A stretch of 40,169 nt of DNA from Pseudomonas plecoglossicida NBRC 103162 = DSM 15088. Lineage in GTDB: Bacteria > Pseudomonadota > Gammaproteobacteria > Pseudomonadales > Pseudomonadaceae. Each line of letters starts with the position of its first letter. Within the stretch, counting starts at the first letter, position 1. The notes under the pieces were generated by a model, which worked only from the letters and a program-made list of their open reading frames with translations, was not told the origin of the DNA and made no database searches. Below are positions 1 to 8,381 of the stretch, in pieces. Position numbers and translations under genes: made by a program. The stretch is from assembly GCF_000730665.1 (NCBI RefSeq), contig NZ_BBIV01000054.1, forward strand, positions 1 through 40,169, read 5' to 3'.

Positions 1-37
1 CGCTCGATCTACGCACCACCCTCACTCCCAAGGCGAA

Positions 38-1771
38 TCAATGCGAGTGCTTGGGCACCGCCGCCCCCCGGCAACCGACCAGGAAGTCGAAGTCGCAGCC
101 TTCATCGGCCTGCATCACATGGTCGAGGTACAACCGCGCATACCCCCCACTGATCAGTTGCTGCGGCGCCTGCAAGTCCGCCAACCGCCCCGCCAGTTCC
201 TCGTCGGAAACATCCAGGTGCAGGCGCCCTTCATGGCAGTCGAGTTCGATCCAGTCGCCTTCGCGAACCGCCGCCAAAGGCCCCCCAGCCGCCGCTTCCG
301 GCGCTACGTGCAGCACCACGGTGCCATACGCGGTGCCGCTCATGCGGGCATCGGAGATACGCACCATGTCCGTCACGCCCTGGGCCAGCAGCTTGGCCGG
401 CAGGCCCATGTTGCCGACCTCGGCCATGCCCGGGTAACCCTTTGGCCCGCAGTGTTTCATCACCAGGATCGAGCTGGCATCCACGTCCAGCTCAGGGTCG
501 TTGATCCGCGCCTTGTAATCCTCGAAGTTCTCGAACACCACGGCGCGGCCGCGATGGCGCATCAGCGCCGGGGTGGCGGCCGACGGCTTGAGCACCGCAC
601 CTTTGGGCGCCAGGTTGCCGCGCAGGATGCAGATGCCCCCATCGGACACCAATGGCCGGTCGATCGGGCGGATGACCTCTTCGTCATACAAGGGCGCGCC
701 CTGGCAGTTGTCCCACAGGCTCTTGCCGTTGGCGGTCAGTGCATCGGGGTTGGGCAGCAGGGCATGTTCGCCCAGGCGGCGGATCACCGCAGGCAGGCCG
801 CCGGCGTAGTAGAACTCCTCCATCAGGAAGCGCCCCGACGGCTGCAGGTCGACCAGGGTCGGCGTGCCACGGCCGACGCGGGTCCAGTCTTCGAGCTGCA
901 GGTCGACACCGATGCGCCCGGCGATGGCCTTGAGGTGGATCACCGCGTTGGTCGAACCGCCGATCGCGGCGTTGACCCGGATGGCGTTCTCGAAGGCTTC
1001 GCGGGTGAGGATCTTCGACAGGCGCAGGTCCTCGTGCACCATGTCGACGATGCGCATGCCTGACAGGTGGGCAAGCACATAGCGGCGCGAGTCCACCGCC
1101 GGGATCGCCGCATTGTGCGGCAGCGAGGTGCCCAGGGCTTCGGCCATGCAGGCCATGGTCGAGGCCGTGCCCATGGTGTTGCAGGTGCCCGCCGAGCGCG
1201 ACATGCCGGCCTCGGCCGAGAGGAACTCGTTGAGGTCGATCTGCCCGGCCTTGTACTGCTCGTGCATCTGCCAGACGATGGTCCCGGCCCCGATGTCACG
1301 GCCTTTGTGCTTGCCATTGAGCATCGGCCCACCGGTGACCACGATGGCTGGCACGTCACAGCTGGCGGCGCCCATCAGCAGGGCGGGGGTGGTCTTGTCG
1401 CAGCCGGTGAGCAGCACCACGGCGTCCACCGGGTTGCCACGGATCGACTCTTCCACGTCCATGCTCGCCAGGTTGCGGGTGAGCATCGCGGTCGGGCGCA
1501 GGTTGGACTCGCCGCTGGAAAACACCGGGAACTCCACCGGGAAGCCGCCGGCTTCCAGCACACCCTTCTTCACATGCTCGGCAATCTTGCGAAAGTGGGC
1601 GTTGCACGGGGTCAGCTCGGACCAGGTGTTGCAGATGCCGATGATGGGCTTGCCCTGGAATTCGTGATCGGGGATCCCCTGGTTCTTCATCCAGCTGCGG
1701 TACATGAAACCGTTCTTGTCGGCGCTGCCGAACCATTGGGCCGAGCGCAGGGGACGTTTGCTATCAGACAT
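38..1771 (-). CDS. araD: L-arabonate-type dehydratase (IlvD/Edd family)
   Basis: This 577-residue protein is a full-length IlvD/Edd dehydratase. The three cysteines expected to hold the Fe-S cluster are visible in GICNTW (Cys47), TGCDKTTP (Cys124) and AGTCNTMG (Cys197). The family dehydrates sugar acids to 2-keto-3-deoxy acids. The length and the start region (QWFGSADKNGFMYRSW) fit the pentonate/hexonate branch (L-arabonate, also xylonate or galactonate) better than dihydroxy-acid dehydratase of branched-chain amino acid synthesis. The neighbours support a pentonate route: an AraD1-family protein and a ketoglutarate semialdehyde dehydrogenase lie across a shared, repeat-rich promoter region. 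The enzyme is cytosolic. The exact substrate cannot be read from sequence. The symbol is the one used for L-arabinonate dehydratase and should not be confused with ribulose-phosphate epimerase. Confidence 0.85.
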   Translation of the reverse strand: MSDSKRPLRSAQWFGSADKNGFMYRSWMKNQGIPDHEFQGKPIIGICNTWSELTPCNAHFRKIAEHVKKGVLEAGGFPVEFPVFSSGESNLRPTAMLTRNLASMDVEESIRGNPVDAVVLLTGCDKTTPALLMGAASCDVPAIVVTGGPMLNGKHKGRDIGAGTIVWQMHEQYKAGQIDLNEFLSAEAGMSRSAGTCNTMGTASTMACMAEALGTSLPHNAAIPAVDSRRYVLAHLSGMRIVDMVHEDLRLSKILTREAFENAIRVNAAIGGSTNAVIHLKAIAGRIGVDLQLEDWTRVGRGTPTLVDLQPSGRFLMEEFYYAGGLPAVIRRLGEHALLPNPDALTANGKSLWDNCQGAPLYDEEVIRPIDRPLVSDGGICILRGNLAPKGAVLKPSAATPALMRHRGRAVVFENFEDYKARINDPELDVDASSILVMKHCGPKGYPGMAEVGNMGLPAKLLAQGVTDMVRISDARMSGTAYGTVVLHVAPEAAAGGPLAAVREGDWIELDCHEGRLHLDVSDEELAGRLADLQAPQQLISGGYARLYLDHVMQADEGCDFDFLVGCRGAAVPKHSH

Positions 1772-1788
1772 TGCAGGTGCCTCATTGG

Positions 1789-1867
1789 TAATACTATTTG
1801 TCGTTATTTAGGTGACTCTACCGACAAATATGCGGCGTGTGAAGGGTTGTCGTTTTAAATAGTATTA
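1789..1867. promoter_or_regulatory. Divergent promoter region with overlapping inverted repeats (putative operator)
   Basis: The gap between the dehydratase and the divergent MFS gene holds a perfect 11-bp inverted repeat, TAATACTATTT (1789-1799) against AAATAGTATTA (1857-1867). Inside it lies a perfect 9-bp inverted repeat, TATTTGTCG (1795-1803) against CGACAAATA (1822-1830). A third copy of the TTGTCGTT core lies at 1847-1854. The stretch is A+T-rich against its surroundings. Sugar-acid clusters are commonly controlled by GntR, LysR or IclR repressors; no regulator gene lies next to it inside this window, so it may be left of position 1. Confidence 0.6.
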
Positions 1868-1956
1868 CTATATGATCCATCCACTCGCCGGAGGTCTGCC
1901 CCTAAAACTCCCGGCCGTGTGCTGTCGCCATTACAAAAACAATTGGAGACCTCGCC

Positions 1957-3264
1957 ATGATTCAGGAGCAGCGGCTCGTCCGCCTGATCACGCTGAAACT
2001 CATTCCCTTTCTGGTCCTGCTTTACCTGGTGGCCTACGTCGACCGCTCGGCGGTAGGCTTTGCCAAGCTGCACATGGGTGCCGATATCGGCCTGGGCGAT
2101 GCCGCCTATGGCCTGGGTGCCGGGCTGTTCTTCATTGGTTACTTCTTCTGCGAAGTGCCCAGCAACCTGATGCTCGATCGCTTCGGCGCACGCCGCTGGT
2201 TCGCCCGCATCCTGTTGACCTGGGGCGCGATCACCGTCGGCATGGCCTTCATCACCGGGCCCACGGGCTTCTATGTGATGCGCTTTCTGCTGGGGGCGGC
2301 GGAAGCCGGTTTCTTCCCTGGCGTGCTGTACTACATCACCCAGTGGTACCCGGTGCGCCATCGCGGCAAGATCCTCGGCTTCTTCATCCTTTCCCAGCCG
2401 CTGGCGATGCTGGTCACCGGCCCGTTGTCGGGGGCGCTGCTGGGGCTGGACGGCAACCTGGGCCTGCATGGCTGGCAATGGCTGTTCATCTGCATCGGCA
2501 CTCCGGCGGTGCTGCTGGCATGGCCGACCCTGCGCCTGTTGCCGGATGGTCCGGACAAGGTGCGCTGGCTCGGCGAAGAACAGCGCAGCTGGCTCAAGGA
2601 GCAACTGGCCAACGACCTGCGCGAATTCGGCCAGACCCGCCACGGCAACCCGTTGCATGCCTTGAAAGACACCCGGGTGCTGCTGCTGGCGCTGTTCTAC
2701 CTGCCGGTAACCTTGAGCATCTACGGCTTGGGCCTGTGGTTACCGACCTTGATTCACCAGTTCGGTGGCAGCGACCTCACGACCGGTTTCGTCTCGGCGG
2801 TGCCGTACCTGTTCGGCATCATCGGGCTGCTGATCATCCCGCGCAGTTCCGACCGCCTCAACGACCGCTACGGCCACCTCGGGTTCCTGTACGCCCTGGG
2901 GGCACTGGGCCTGTTCCTCAGCGCCTGGCTGAGCGTGCCAGGCCTGCAACTGGCGGCGTTGTGCCTGGTGGCATTCGCGCTGTTCTCCTGCACAGCGATC
3001 TTCTGGACCCTGCCTGGGCGGTTCTTTTCCGGAGCCAGCGCGGCCGCCGGTATCGCCCTGATCAACTCGATCGGCAACCTCGGTGGCTACCTCGGCCCGT
3101 TCGGCATCGGTGCGCTCAAGGAACACACCGGCCAGCTGTCGTCAGGCCTGTACTTCCTGGCACTGGTGATGCTGTTCGGGCTGGTGCTGACCGGGGTCGT
3201 CTACAACCGCCTGGAGCGCCGCCAGCGCCTGGCATCCACGCGGGCGGCCCATGCCACCCGCTGA
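1957..3264 (+). CDS. MFS transporter, anion:cation symporter (ACS) family
   Basis: This 435-residue protein has about twelve hydrophobic segments and the ACS-family hallmarks: YVDRSAVGFAKL in the first membrane segment and loop, GYFFCEVPSNLMLDRFGAR in the second, and a C-terminal FWTLPGRFFSG...AGIALINSIGNLGGYLGP. Relatives carry organic anions such as sugar acids, tartrate and phthalate. Sitting first in the plus-strand cluster opposite a pentonate dehydratase, it is the likely inner-membrane uptake system for that substrate. The ATG at 1957 is preceded by GGAG and gives the usual N-terminus. A second, frameshifted paralogue lies at 5981-7313, so this copy is probably the working one. Confidence 0.85.
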   Translation: MIQEQRLVRLITLKLIPFLVLLYLVAYVDRSAVGFAKLHMGADIGLGDAAYGLGAGLFFIGYFFCEVPSNLMLDRFGARRWFARILLTWGAITVGMAFITGPTGFYVMRFLLGAAEAGFFPGVLYYITQWYPVRHRGKILGFFILSQPLAMLVTGPLSGALLGLDGNLGLHGWQWLFICIGTPAVLLAWPTLRLLPDGPDKVRWLGEEQRSWLKEQLANDLREFGQTRHGNPLHALKDTRVLLLALFYLPVTLSIYGLGLWLPTLIHQFGGSDLTTGFVSAVPYLFGIIGLLIIPRSSDRLNDRYGHLGFLYALGALGLFLSAWLSVPGLQLAALCLVAFALFSCTAIFWTLPGRFFSGASAAAGIALINSIGNLGGYLGPFGIGALKEHTGQLSSGLYFLALVMLFGLVLTGVVYNRLERRQRLASTRAAHATR

Positions 3265-3292
3265 AATTCGCAACCGACAAGCGAGCACAAGC

Positions 3293-4282
3293 ATGCGACT
3301 GATCCAATTCGAAACCGCCTCCGGCCAGCGCCGGGTCGGCGTGGTGGAGGGCGAGCGCGCCCTGGAAATCCGCGGCGTCACCAGCACCCGCGAACTGGCC
3401 TTGCGGGCCATCGCCGGCGGGCGTGACCTGGCCTGCGAAGTACAACTGGCTGGCCTGGGCGAAGGTCATGACTACCTGGCAATGCTGGCCGAAGGCCGGG
3501 TACTGCCACCGCTGAACCACGAAGACCCCGTACACTGCCTGGTGACCGGCACCGGCCTGACCCACCTGGGCAGTGCCGCTACCCGCGACAAGATGCACCA
3601 GCAGCAGGCCGAGGGCGCGGTCACTGACAGCATGCGCATGTTCCAGTGGGGGCTGCAGGGCGGCCGGCCGCCGGCGGGCGAGGAGGGCGCGCAACCGGAG
3701 TGGTTCTACAAGGGTGATGGCGGCATCGTCGTGCGTCCCGGTGGCGACCTGCCGCTGCCGGCCTTCGCCGAAGATGCCGGCGAGGAGCCGGAACTGGTGG
3801 GGCTGTACGTGATCGGCGAAGACGGTACGCCGTTCCGCCTGGGCTACGCCTTGGGCAACGAGTTTTCCGACCATGTGATGGAGCGGCGCAACTACCTGTA
3901 CCTGGCGCATTCAAAGCTGCGTGCCTGCAGTTTCGGCCCCGAGCTGCGCCTGGGCGCACTGCCGGCGCACCTGGAAGGCAGCAGCCGTATCCTGCGTGAC
4001 GGCCAGCCGCTGTGGAGCAAGCCGTTCCTGTCAGGGGAGCAGAACATGTGCCACAGCTTCGAGAACCTTGAGTTCCATCACTTCAAGTACACCCAGTTCC
4101 TGCGCCCGGGCGATGTCCATGTGCATTACTTCGGCACCGCCACCCTATCGTTCGCCGACGGCATCCAGGCCCGGCCCGGCGATACCTTCGAGGTCAGCCT
4201 GGAGGCCTTCGGCCAGCCGCTGCGCAACGGAATCGTCGCCGCCCCGCGGGACGTTCGCCCGGGTGTGGTGAAGAGCCTCTGA
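3293..4282 (+). CDS. AraD1-family (fumarylacetoacetate hydrolase-fold) protein
   Basis: The protein is 329 residues from the ATG at 3293. An in-frame ATG at 3251 would overlap the transporter gene and add a tail (MPPAEIRNRQ) that does not look like the family start MRLIQFE. The C-terminal half carries FAH-fold features such as LGYALGNEFSDH, FLSGEQNM and a tail of the type RPGDTFEVSLE. Proteins of this AraD1/GguC group occur in L-arabinose and related pentonate operons. In the non-phosphorylative pathway the open step here is dehydration of 2-keto-3-deoxy-pentonate to alpha-ketoglutarate semialdehyde, and no other candidate for it is present. That role is inferred from context and from proposals for the family. 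It starts 28 bp after the transporter stop and 21 bp before the aldehyde dehydrogenase. Confidence 0.75.
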   Translation: MRLIQFETASGQRRVGVVEGERALEIRGVTSTRELALRAIAGGRDLACEVQLAGLGEGHDYLAMLAEGRVLPPLNHEDPVHCLVTGTGLTHLGSAATRDKMHQQQAEGAVTDSMRMFQWGLQGGRPPAGEEGAQPEWFYKGDGGIVVRPGGDLPLPAFAEDAGEEPELVGLYVIGEDGTPFRLGYALGNEFSDHVMERRNYLYLAHSKLRACSFGPELRLGALPAHLEGSSRILRDGQPLWSKPFLSGEQNMCHSFENLEFHHFKYTQFLRPGDVHVHYFGTATLSFADGIQARPGDTFEVSLEAFGQPLRNGIVAAPRDVRPGVVKSL

Positions 4283-4303
4283 TCGCAGTTCAAGGAGTCA
4301 AGC

Positions 4304-5878
4304 ATGTCTGGAAGCAACTTCATTGGCGGCGCCCGCAGTGCCGCAGGCAACGTGCGTCTGCAGAGTTTCGATGCGCGCACCGGCCAAGCCTTGCCGGTGG
4401 TCTTCAGCCAGGCCACGGCGCAGGAGGTGGATGCCGCTGCGTGCGCCGCCGAACAGGCTTTCGCCGGTTACAACAGCCTGGCGCCGGCGCGCCGGGCGCA
4501 ATTTCTGGACGCCATTGCCGAGCAGCTGGATGCCCTCGGGGAGACGTTCATCGCCACGGTCTGCCGCGAAACCGCACTGCCCGCAGCGCGCATTCACGGT
4601 GAGCGCAGCCGTACCAGCAATCAGCTACGGCTGTTCGCCCAGGTGCTGCGTCGGGGCGACTACCTGGGCGCACGAATCGACCGCGCGCAGCCCGAGCGCC
4701 AGCCACTGCCACGACCGGACCTGCGCCAGTACCGCACCGGCGTCGGCCCGGTGGCGGTGTTCGGCGCCAGCAACTTCCCGCTGGCCTTCTCAACGGCCGG
4801 TGGGGATACCGCAGCCGCACTGGCAGCCGGGTGTCCGGTGGTGGTCAAGGCGCACAGCGGTCATATGGCGACCGCCGAGTACGTGGGTGAGGCGATTCAG
4901 CGTGCGGCTACGGCCACCGGCATGCCGGACGGGGTGTTCAACATGATCTATGGCGCCGGTGTCGGCGAAGCGCTGGTCAAGCACCCGGCGATCCAGGCGG
5001 TCGGCTTCACCGGTTCGCTCAAGGGGGGCCGTGCGCTGTGCGACCTGGCCGCCGCCCGACCGCAGCCGATCCCGGTGTTTGCCGAGATGAGCAGCATCAA
5101 CCCGGTGCTGGTGTTGCCAACTGCGTTGCAGGCCCGTGGTCAACAGGTGGCCAGCGAGCTGGCCGCGTCCGTGGTCCTTGGCTGCGGCCAGTTCTGCACC
5201 AACCCCGGACTGGTCATCGGTATCGCCGGCCCGGCGTTCACGGCCTTCAAGGCTGCACTGACCGAACGCATGGACGACCAGCCGGGCCAGACGATGCTCA
5301 ATGCCGGCACCTTGCGCAGTTACATCAGCGGTGTGCAGCGCTTGCAGCGCCATCCGAAGGTGCGTCACCTGGCCGGGGCCGAGCTGGACGGCGACCAGGC
5401 CTATGCGCAGCTGTTCGAAGCAGACGCCAGCCTGTTGTTCGAGGGCGACGAGTTGCTCCAGGAGGAAGTGTTCGGCCCGACCACGGTCATCGTGGAAGTG
5501 GCGGACGAGGCGCAGCTGCGCCGTGCCGTGGAGGGCTTGCATGGCCAGCTGACCGCCACCCTGATCGCCGAACCTGGCGACCTCGAGCAGTTTGCCGCGC
5601 TGGTGCCGTTGCTGGAGCGCAAGGCCGGACGCCTGTTGGTCAACGGTTACCCGACCGGGGTCGAGGTCAGCGATGCGATGGTGCATGGCGGGCCGTATCC
5701 GGCGACGTCCGATGCGCGGGGGACCTCGGTGGGGACATTGGCCATCGATCGCTTCCTGCGCCCGGTGTGCTACCAGAACTACCCGGACACGCTGCTGCCA
5801 GATGCGCTGAAAGACGCCAACCCCCTGGGCTTGCTGCGCCTGGTCGATGGCCAGCACAGCCGCGAGGCGCTGAGCTGA
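4304..5878 (+). CDS. Alpha-ketoglutarate semialdehyde (2,5-dioxovalerate) dehydrogenase
   Basis: This 524-residue aldehyde dehydrogenase has the catalytic parts in place: Asn157 in FGASNFPLAF, Lys182 in PVVVKAHSGH, Glu261 in FAEMSSINP and the nucleophile Cys298 in GCGQFCTNPG. The FAEMSSINPV and GQFCTNPGLV signatures are those of the NADP-dependent ketoglutarate semialdehyde dehydrogenase type found in arabinose, glucarate and hydroxyproline clusters. It would oxidise the semialdehyde to alpha-ketoglutarate, feeding the TCA cycle. AAGGAG lies 8 bp before the ATG. It is co-directional with the AraD1-family gene, 21 bp downstream, consistent with one operon. A hairpin follows at 5916. Confidence 0.88.
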   Translation: MSGSNFIGGARSAAGNVRLQSFDARTGQALPVVFSQATAQEVDAAACAAEQAFAGYNSLAPARRAQFLDAIAEQLDALGETFIATVCRETALPAARIHGERSRTSNQLRLFAQVLRRGDYLGARIDRAQPERQPLPRPDLRQYRTGVGPVAVFGASNFPLAFSTAGGDTAAALAAGCPVVVKAHSGHMATAEYVGEAIQRAATATGMPDGVFNMIYGAGVGEALVKHPAIQAVGFTGSLKGGRALCDLAAARPQPIPVFAEMSSINPVLVLPTALQARGQQVASELAASVVLGCGQFCTNPGLVIGIAGPAFTAFKAALTERMDDQPGQTMLNAGTLRSYISGVQRLQRHPKVRHLAGAELDGDQAYAQLFEADASLLFEGDELLQEEVFGPTTVIVEVADEAQLRRAVEGLHGQLTATLIAEPGDLEQFAALVPLLERKAGRLLVNGYPTGVEVSDAMVHGGPYPATSDARGTSVGTLAIDRFLRPVCYQNYPDTLLPDALKDANPLGLLRLVDGQHSREALS

Positions 5879-5915
5879 CGCTGTTGGCCTGGACGCCCAG
5901 GTAATCCGCAGTACA

Positions 5916-5938
5916 CCCGCCAGGCCCTGTCTGGCGGG
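5916..5938 (+). terminator. Hairpin after the semialdehyde dehydrogenase gene
   Basis: CCCGCCAG (5916-5923) pairs perfectly with CTGGCGGG (5931-5938) around a 7-nt loop. The following bases are CTTCTACC, so the U-tract is poor. It may end or attenuate transcription between the first operon part and the second transporter. Confidence 0.5.
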
Positions 5939-5980
5939 CTTCTACCCAAGACCTTAGAACAACAACAAGAGGTTGCAGCC

Positions 5981-7313
5981 ATGCCCAGTCGCTCCGTGCC
6001 CGCCGACCTGGTCGAGCGGGAAACCCTGGATAATCGCCTGTTTCGCAAGATCAACTGGCGCATCGTGCCGTTGTTCATCGTGTGTTTCCTGTTTGCCTAC
6101 CTTGACCGCGTCAACATCAGTTTCGCCAAGCTGCAGATGCAGAACGCGCTAGGTTTCAGCGACGCGGTGTATGGCCTTGGCGCGAGCCTGTTCTTCGTCG
6201 GCTATTTCCTCTTCGAAGTGCCGAGCAACGTATTGCTGCACCGTATCGGCGCGAGGATCTGGATTGCACGCATCATGATCAGCTGGGGGCTGACCTCGGC
6301 GGCAATGATGTTCGTCACCAGCGAGACCTGGTTCTACATGCTGCGATTCTTGATCGGCGTCATGGAAGCCGGTTTCGTACCAGGGGTGCTGTATTTCTTT
6401 ACCCAGTGGTACCCCAGCGATCGTCGCGCTCGCATCAATGCCTATTTCAAGAGCTCGATCTGCCTGTGCGGCATTGTCGGCGGTCCATTGGCAGGATTTA
6501 TCCTCAGCCACTTCGACGGGGTCAACGGCCTCGCCGGCTGGCAGTGGCTGTTCCTCCTGGAAGGCCTGCCGTCGGTGCTGCTCGGCTTGCTGGTGCTGTG
6601 GCTGGTCAGCGACCGCATCGAGGATGCACGCTGGCTCGACGCCGAGGAGAAACGCTACCTGCGTGAACGACTGGATGCTGAACCCGGACCCAGCGGTGGC
6701 AGCTCGATCCGCGCGATCCTGCGCGAGCCGGCATCGTTGGCGTTGTCGGCGATCTACCTGTGCCTGGTCATGGCCCTGACCGGCCTGCTGTTCTGGATGC
6801 CCCAGCTGATCCGCAATGCCGGGGTGGTCGATGCACTGGATATCGGCTGGTTGACCATGATCCCGTACCTGGTGGCGGTGGTGGGCAACCTGCTGATCGG
6901 GCGCAGTTCCGACCTGCTGAGCGAACGGCGCTGGCACATGGCGAGTTGCGCGACGATGACCACTGTCGGCTATGCCTTGTGCGCGGCGTTCACGGGCCAT
7001 CTGTCGCTGCTGATACTGGGCATGAGCTTGATCATGACCGGGATCATCGCCTGGATGCCAGATCTTCTGGACCTTGCCACCCAAGTACCTGTCAGGCTTG
7101 GCGGCAGCAGCCGGCATCGCACTGATCAATTCCATCGGCCAGCTCGGCGGCATCGTCGGCCCTTACCTTGTGGGCAAGGTTCGCGACGCCAGTGGCTCGC
7201 CGACCCCGGCCCTGTGGTTGCTGACGGCCGTCAGCCTGCTGGCGATCGTGCTGATCCTCTGGGGCGTCCCGCGCCGCTTGTATGCGGCTCAAACTGAATC
7301 GCGCATCGATTGA
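5981..7313 (+). pseudogene. MFS transporter (ACS family), frameshifted near the C-terminus
   Basis: The reading frame from the ATG at 5981 (RBS AAGAGG at 5967-5972) encodes a typical ACS-family permease: YLDRVNISFAKLQMQ, GYFLFEVPSNVLLHRIGAR and MEAGFVPGVLYFFTQWYP. After GIIAWMP the frame becomes a basic, non-membrane tail. From about 7060 the +1 frame instead supplies the expected FWTLPPKYLSG...AGIALINSIGQLGGIVGPYL to a stop at 7313. One extra base near 7058-7062 explains this; correcting it gives about 443 residues, the normal length. The corrected end leaves 9 bp before the next ATG, with the next gene's AGGAGG overlapping the stop, as in an intact operon. It may be a recent inactivation or a sequencing error. 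It is a paralogue of the transporter at 1957. Confidence 0.8.
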
Positions 7314-7322
7314 GGAGGTTCC

Positions 7323-8279
7323 ATGCAACGAGTCGTTTCCTTCGGCCCCATTTCCAGTGCCCAGGTGCTGGCCGATCTCTGCCAGCGCTACCACTTCCAG
7401 CGCTTCGACGAACCGTTGGCCGACCGCGAGCGTTTCCTGTCGGCCTTGGCCACGGCCGACGGGCTGATCGGCAGCAGCTTGCCGCTGGACGCCGCACTGC
7501 TTGACCAGGCGCCTGCACTCAAGGTGATTGCCAGTGTGTCGGCTGGCTATGACAACTATGATCTTGACTACCTGCGTCAACGGGGTATCCGCCTGACCAA
7601 CACCCCGGATGCGGTAACCGAGACCACCGCCGATACGGGCTTCATGTTGTTGATGATGGCTGCGCGGCGCGCCTGTGAACTCGCGCAACTGGTGCGTGAT
7701 GGGGGCTGGATGCACGCTGTCGAAGCGTCACGCTTTGGTCTGGACGTGCACGGCAAGACCCTGGGAATCGTCGGGCTGGGGCGCATCGGTGCAGCCGTTG
7801 CCCGGCGCGGGCATTTCGGCTTTGGCATGCCCGTGTTGTACAGCGGCAACAGCGCAAAGCCTGATTATGAAGCGGAGTTCGGCGCCCGCCGCCTGCCGTT
7901 GCCACAGCTGCTGGCCGAGGCAGACTTCATCTGCGTCTGCGTGCCCTTGAGCCCGACGACCCATCAGCTGTTCGGTCGCGAGCAGTTCGCAGCCATGCGT
8001 CCAGGGGCGATTTTCGTCAATATCGCCCGAGGTGCGGTGGTCGACGAGCCGGCGCTGGTTCAGGCGCTGATCGAAGGAAAGATCCGTGCGGCTGGGTTGG
8101 ATGTGTTCGAACGCGAGCCGTTGCAGACCGATTCGCCCTTGCTGTCATTACCCCAGGTGGTGGCCTTGCCGCACATCGGTTCGGCAACGGTCGAGGCGCG
8201 TGCGCTGATGGCGCGAACCGCAGCTGCGGAGCTGGCGGCGGTGCTCGAGGGCCGCTCGGCCAAGCATCCGGTAGTCTGA
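7323..8279 (+). CDS. D-isomer-specific 2-hydroxyacid dehydrogenase (2-ketoaldonate/glyoxylate/hydroxypyruvate reductase type)
   Basis: The 318-residue protein has the Rossmann motif GLGRIGAAVARR, the substrate and cofactor loop NTPDAVTETTAD, the catalytic Arg in NIARGAVVDE, the Glu in LDVFEREPL and the His in LPHIGSAT. This is the GhrB/2-ketogluconate-reductase subgroup, which reduces 2-keto acids with NAD(P)H. Beside two sugar-acid permeases and a pentonate pathway, reduction of a 2-ketoaldonate or glyoxylate is a reasonable guess. The AGGAGG ribosome site overlaps the stop of the preceding permease, suggesting translational coupling. It is cytosolic and of normal family length. Confidence 0.85.
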   Translation: MQRVVSFGPISSAQVLADLCQRYHFQRFDEPLADRERFLSALATADGLIGSSLPLDAALLDQAPALKVIASVSAGYDNYDLDYLRQRGIRLTNTPDAVTETTADTGFMLLMMAARRACELAQLVRDGGWMHAVEASRFGLDVHGKTLGIVGLGRIGAAVARRGHFGFGMPVLYSGNSAKPDYEAEFGARRLPLPQLLAEADFICVCVPLSPTTHQLFGREQFAAMRPGAIFVNIARGAVVDEPALVQALIEGKIRAAGLDVFEREPLQTDSPLLSLPQVVALPHIGSATVEARALMARTAAAELAAVLEGRSAKHPVV

Positions 8280-8381
8280 TACCGGGCGGTTGGTGCAGAC
8301 AAACGAGCAAGACGGATCAGCCTGTGAGAGGATGGCCACTTTCCAGCCAAGTGGCCAGACAGGACCCCGAAACCTAGCCTG

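Noticed and set aside
41..1063. Long open frame on the plus strand opposite the IlvD-type dehydratase
   Set aside because: It is the antisense shadow of a conserved gene, with a His/Arg/Gln-rich product typical of high-G+C antisense frames and no family resemblance.
1872..3302. 476-codon open frame overlapping the first MFS transporter
   Set aside because: It is a +1-type shadow, rich in Arg, Pro and Gly; the overlapping frame encodes a complete permease with a ribosome site.
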